A DNA stretch of 64,000 nt from Halopseudomonas nanhaiensis (GTDB taxonomy: Bacteria; Pseudomonadota; Gammaproteobacteria; Pseudomonadales; Pseudomonadaceae): positions 1,798,001 to 1,862,000 of the forward strand of contig NZ_CP073751.1 of the NCBI RefSeq assembly GCF_020025155.1. The letters are read 5' to 3'. Under the pieces are notes generated by a model, which worked only from the letters and a program-made list of their open reading frames with translations, did no database searches and was not told the origin of the DNA. Shown here one piece after another: positions 63,040-64,000 of the stretch. A program made the translations under genes and the position numbers. Positions within the stretch are counted from its first letter, which is position 1, and each line of letters begins with the position of its first letter.

Positions 63040-64000
63040 ATGAGCAAAGTGTTCGCTGTAGTACTCACCTACAACCGCAAGGAATTGCTGAAGCGCTGCC
63101 TCGACGCGATTTATGCTCAAACGCGCCCATGCGACGGAGTCATAGTCATCGACAATGCCAGCACGGACGGCACCGAGGACATGCTTCGACAGGAGCATTC
63201 TCCTTTTTTGAAAGTCTATGCGCTTTCAAAGAATATCGGCGCTTCGGGTGGCTTTAATGCCGGCTTCAGGATTGCTTACAAAAACGGCGCAGACTTCGTC
63301 TGGATGATGGACGACGACGTGATTCCCGAGCCGGACGCGTTGCTGCGGCTGGAAGAGGCAGACGCGTTACTCCAGCGTGAAGAGATTGATCGGGCGTTTC
63401 TGGTATCGACCGCGTTTACCGAAACCGGCTTGATAACCAACACGCCGGATGTCGATGACCGCGCCAACTCGATCGGCTACCCGGCCTGGCCACAGCTTGT
63501 ACAACACGGCCTGCTACCTGTGCGCAGAGCCACCTTCGTATCCATCCTGGTACCACGCCAAACACTACAGGAGCATGGCCTGCCTCTGGCTTCGATGTTC
63601 ATCTGGGGCGAGGATACAGAGTACACGCTGCGGGTGACCCGGCAGGTGCCCGGCTTCATGGTCGGGGCGAGTCGTGTGCAGCATCTGCGCCAGGAAAGCG
63701 GCTCGATCAATATCTTCGCCGAAAGCAATCCCAACCGCATCCGCTATCATCGCCACCTGATCCGCAATGAAATGTTCGTCACGCGCAAGTACGCCAAACG
63801 CCGCCGGGCGTTCATGACGACGCTGCGCCAGTGGAAGGTCATGACGAAACTGCTGTGCCTTCGCGAATTCGAAAAGGCAGCAGTGGTTTTTCGTGGTGTA
63901 TGGGAAAGTCGTGGATTCCGCCCGAGAAAGGAAGCGGCAGACGCTCCTATCGAAACACTGGGCGTTTCTGTGCGTTACTTCTCCCCTGCCGCAGATCCTC
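63040..64000 (+). CDS. GT2 glycosyltransferase, cut by window end
   Basis: The frame is open from ATG 63040 (AAGGAA ending six bases upstream) to base 64000, 320 codons with no stop, so the 3' end is missing. It encodes a rhamnosyltransferase-like GT2: VFAVVLTYNRKELLKRCLDAI, VIDNASTDGT (nucleotide Asp), NIGASGGFNAGF, and the metal motif WMMDDDVIPEPDAL. Then follow FIWGEDTEY and a basic C-terminal part. It likely adds a sugar to a surface polysaccharide; downstream genes outside the window may form a cluster. Confidence 0.88.
   Translation, partial: MSKVFAVVLTYNRKELLKRCLDAIYAQTRPCDGVIVIDNASTDGTEDMLRQEHSPFLKVYALSKNIGASGGFNAGFRIAYKNGADFVWMMDDDVIPEPDALLRLEEADALLQREEIDRAFLVSTAFTETGLITNTPDVDDRANSIGYPAWPQLVQHGLLPVRRATFVSILVPRQTLQEHGLPLASMFIWGEDTEYTLRVTRQVPGFMVGASRVQHLRQESGSINIFAESNPNRIRYHRHLIRNEMFVTRKYAKRRRAFMTTLRQWKVMTKLLCLREFEKAAVVFRGVWESRGFRPRKEAADAPIETLGVSVRYFSPAADP

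Overview
The window is a stretch of chromosome from a gammaproteobacterium of the Pseudomonadaceae. The evidence is the gene content: a gacA-uvrC-pgsA block followed by tRNA-Gly, tRNA-Cys and tRNA-Leu, a umuDC operon under a LexA box, a DUF4212/acetate symporter pair next to a DUF294/DnaQ-type pair, an imelysin/di-heme/imelysin/DUF1513 operon, and a high G+C content. A Halopseudomonas or other Pseudomonas-like genus fits, but no marker here fixes the species. I see no insertion sequence, prophage, CRISPR array or integrase; this is core and accessory chromosome.

Layout. 1-1.4 kb: end of tamB and tpx. 1.4-8.0 kb: a five-gene overlapping minus-strand operon (hybrid histidine kinase, single-domain response regulator, TPR/YaiO outer-membrane protein, HEAT-repeat membrane protein, processive-type GT2 glycosyltransferase) that looks like a regulated exopolysaccharide machine. 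8.2-13.2 kb: an accessory stretch with a 68-residue orphan, a LysE exporter with a YqcI/YcgG protein and a divergent GcvA-like LysR, then a LysR/SDR divergent pair. 13.4-15.1 kb: umuDC. 15.6-17.2 kb: a second copy of the 68-residue orphan family, a hexose-6-phosphate mutarotase and dodecin. 17.6-22.7 kb: an imelysin operon with Fur-like sites. 22.7-25.8 kb: PilZ, PCu(A)C copper chaperone, TRIC-type channel, glutathione reductase. 25.9-29.7 kb: two BrkB/YihY paralogues around a Ca2+/cation exchanger, plus an internally duplicated periplasmic protein. 29.9-33.3 kb: tRNAs, pgsA, uvrC, gacA. 33.5-44.4 kb: carboxylate metabolism (prpE, DUF294 protein, DnaQ-like exonuclease, FadL, ActP with DUF4212) and PQQ glucose dehydrogenase. 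44.5-48.4 kb: pyruvyl transferase, flippase and nitroreductase of a surface-polysaccharide locus. 48.7-54.1 kb: a PaoABC-like molybdenum aldehyde dehydrogenase with MocA- and XdhC-type maturation factors. 54.3-57.2 kb: phospholipase-D-type cardiolipin synthase behind a translationally coupled 28-residue membrane peptide, a PepSY protein and an SdiA-regulated-type protein. 57.2-60.8 kb: a KaiC/hybrid-kinase pair. 60.98-61.25 kb: a probable Gac/Rsm regulatory RNA. 61.4-64.0 kb: small lipoprotein, DUF6482-like protein, SDR, and a truncated GT2 gene.

The most striking item is an unannotated minus-strand RNA at about 60985-61170. It carries ten GGA motifs, ends in a UUCG-loop intrinsic terminator, and has a near-perfect GacA upstream box (TGTAAG-N6-CCTACA) about 65 bases before the predicted start. 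It looks like an RsmX/Y/Z-type sponge for the translational repressor RsmA/CsrA. GacA, its expected activator, is encoded in the same window at 32.7-33.3 kb, and several genes here (two polysaccharide loci, a PilZ protein, two hybrid kinases) are of kinds that Gac/Rsm commonly controls.
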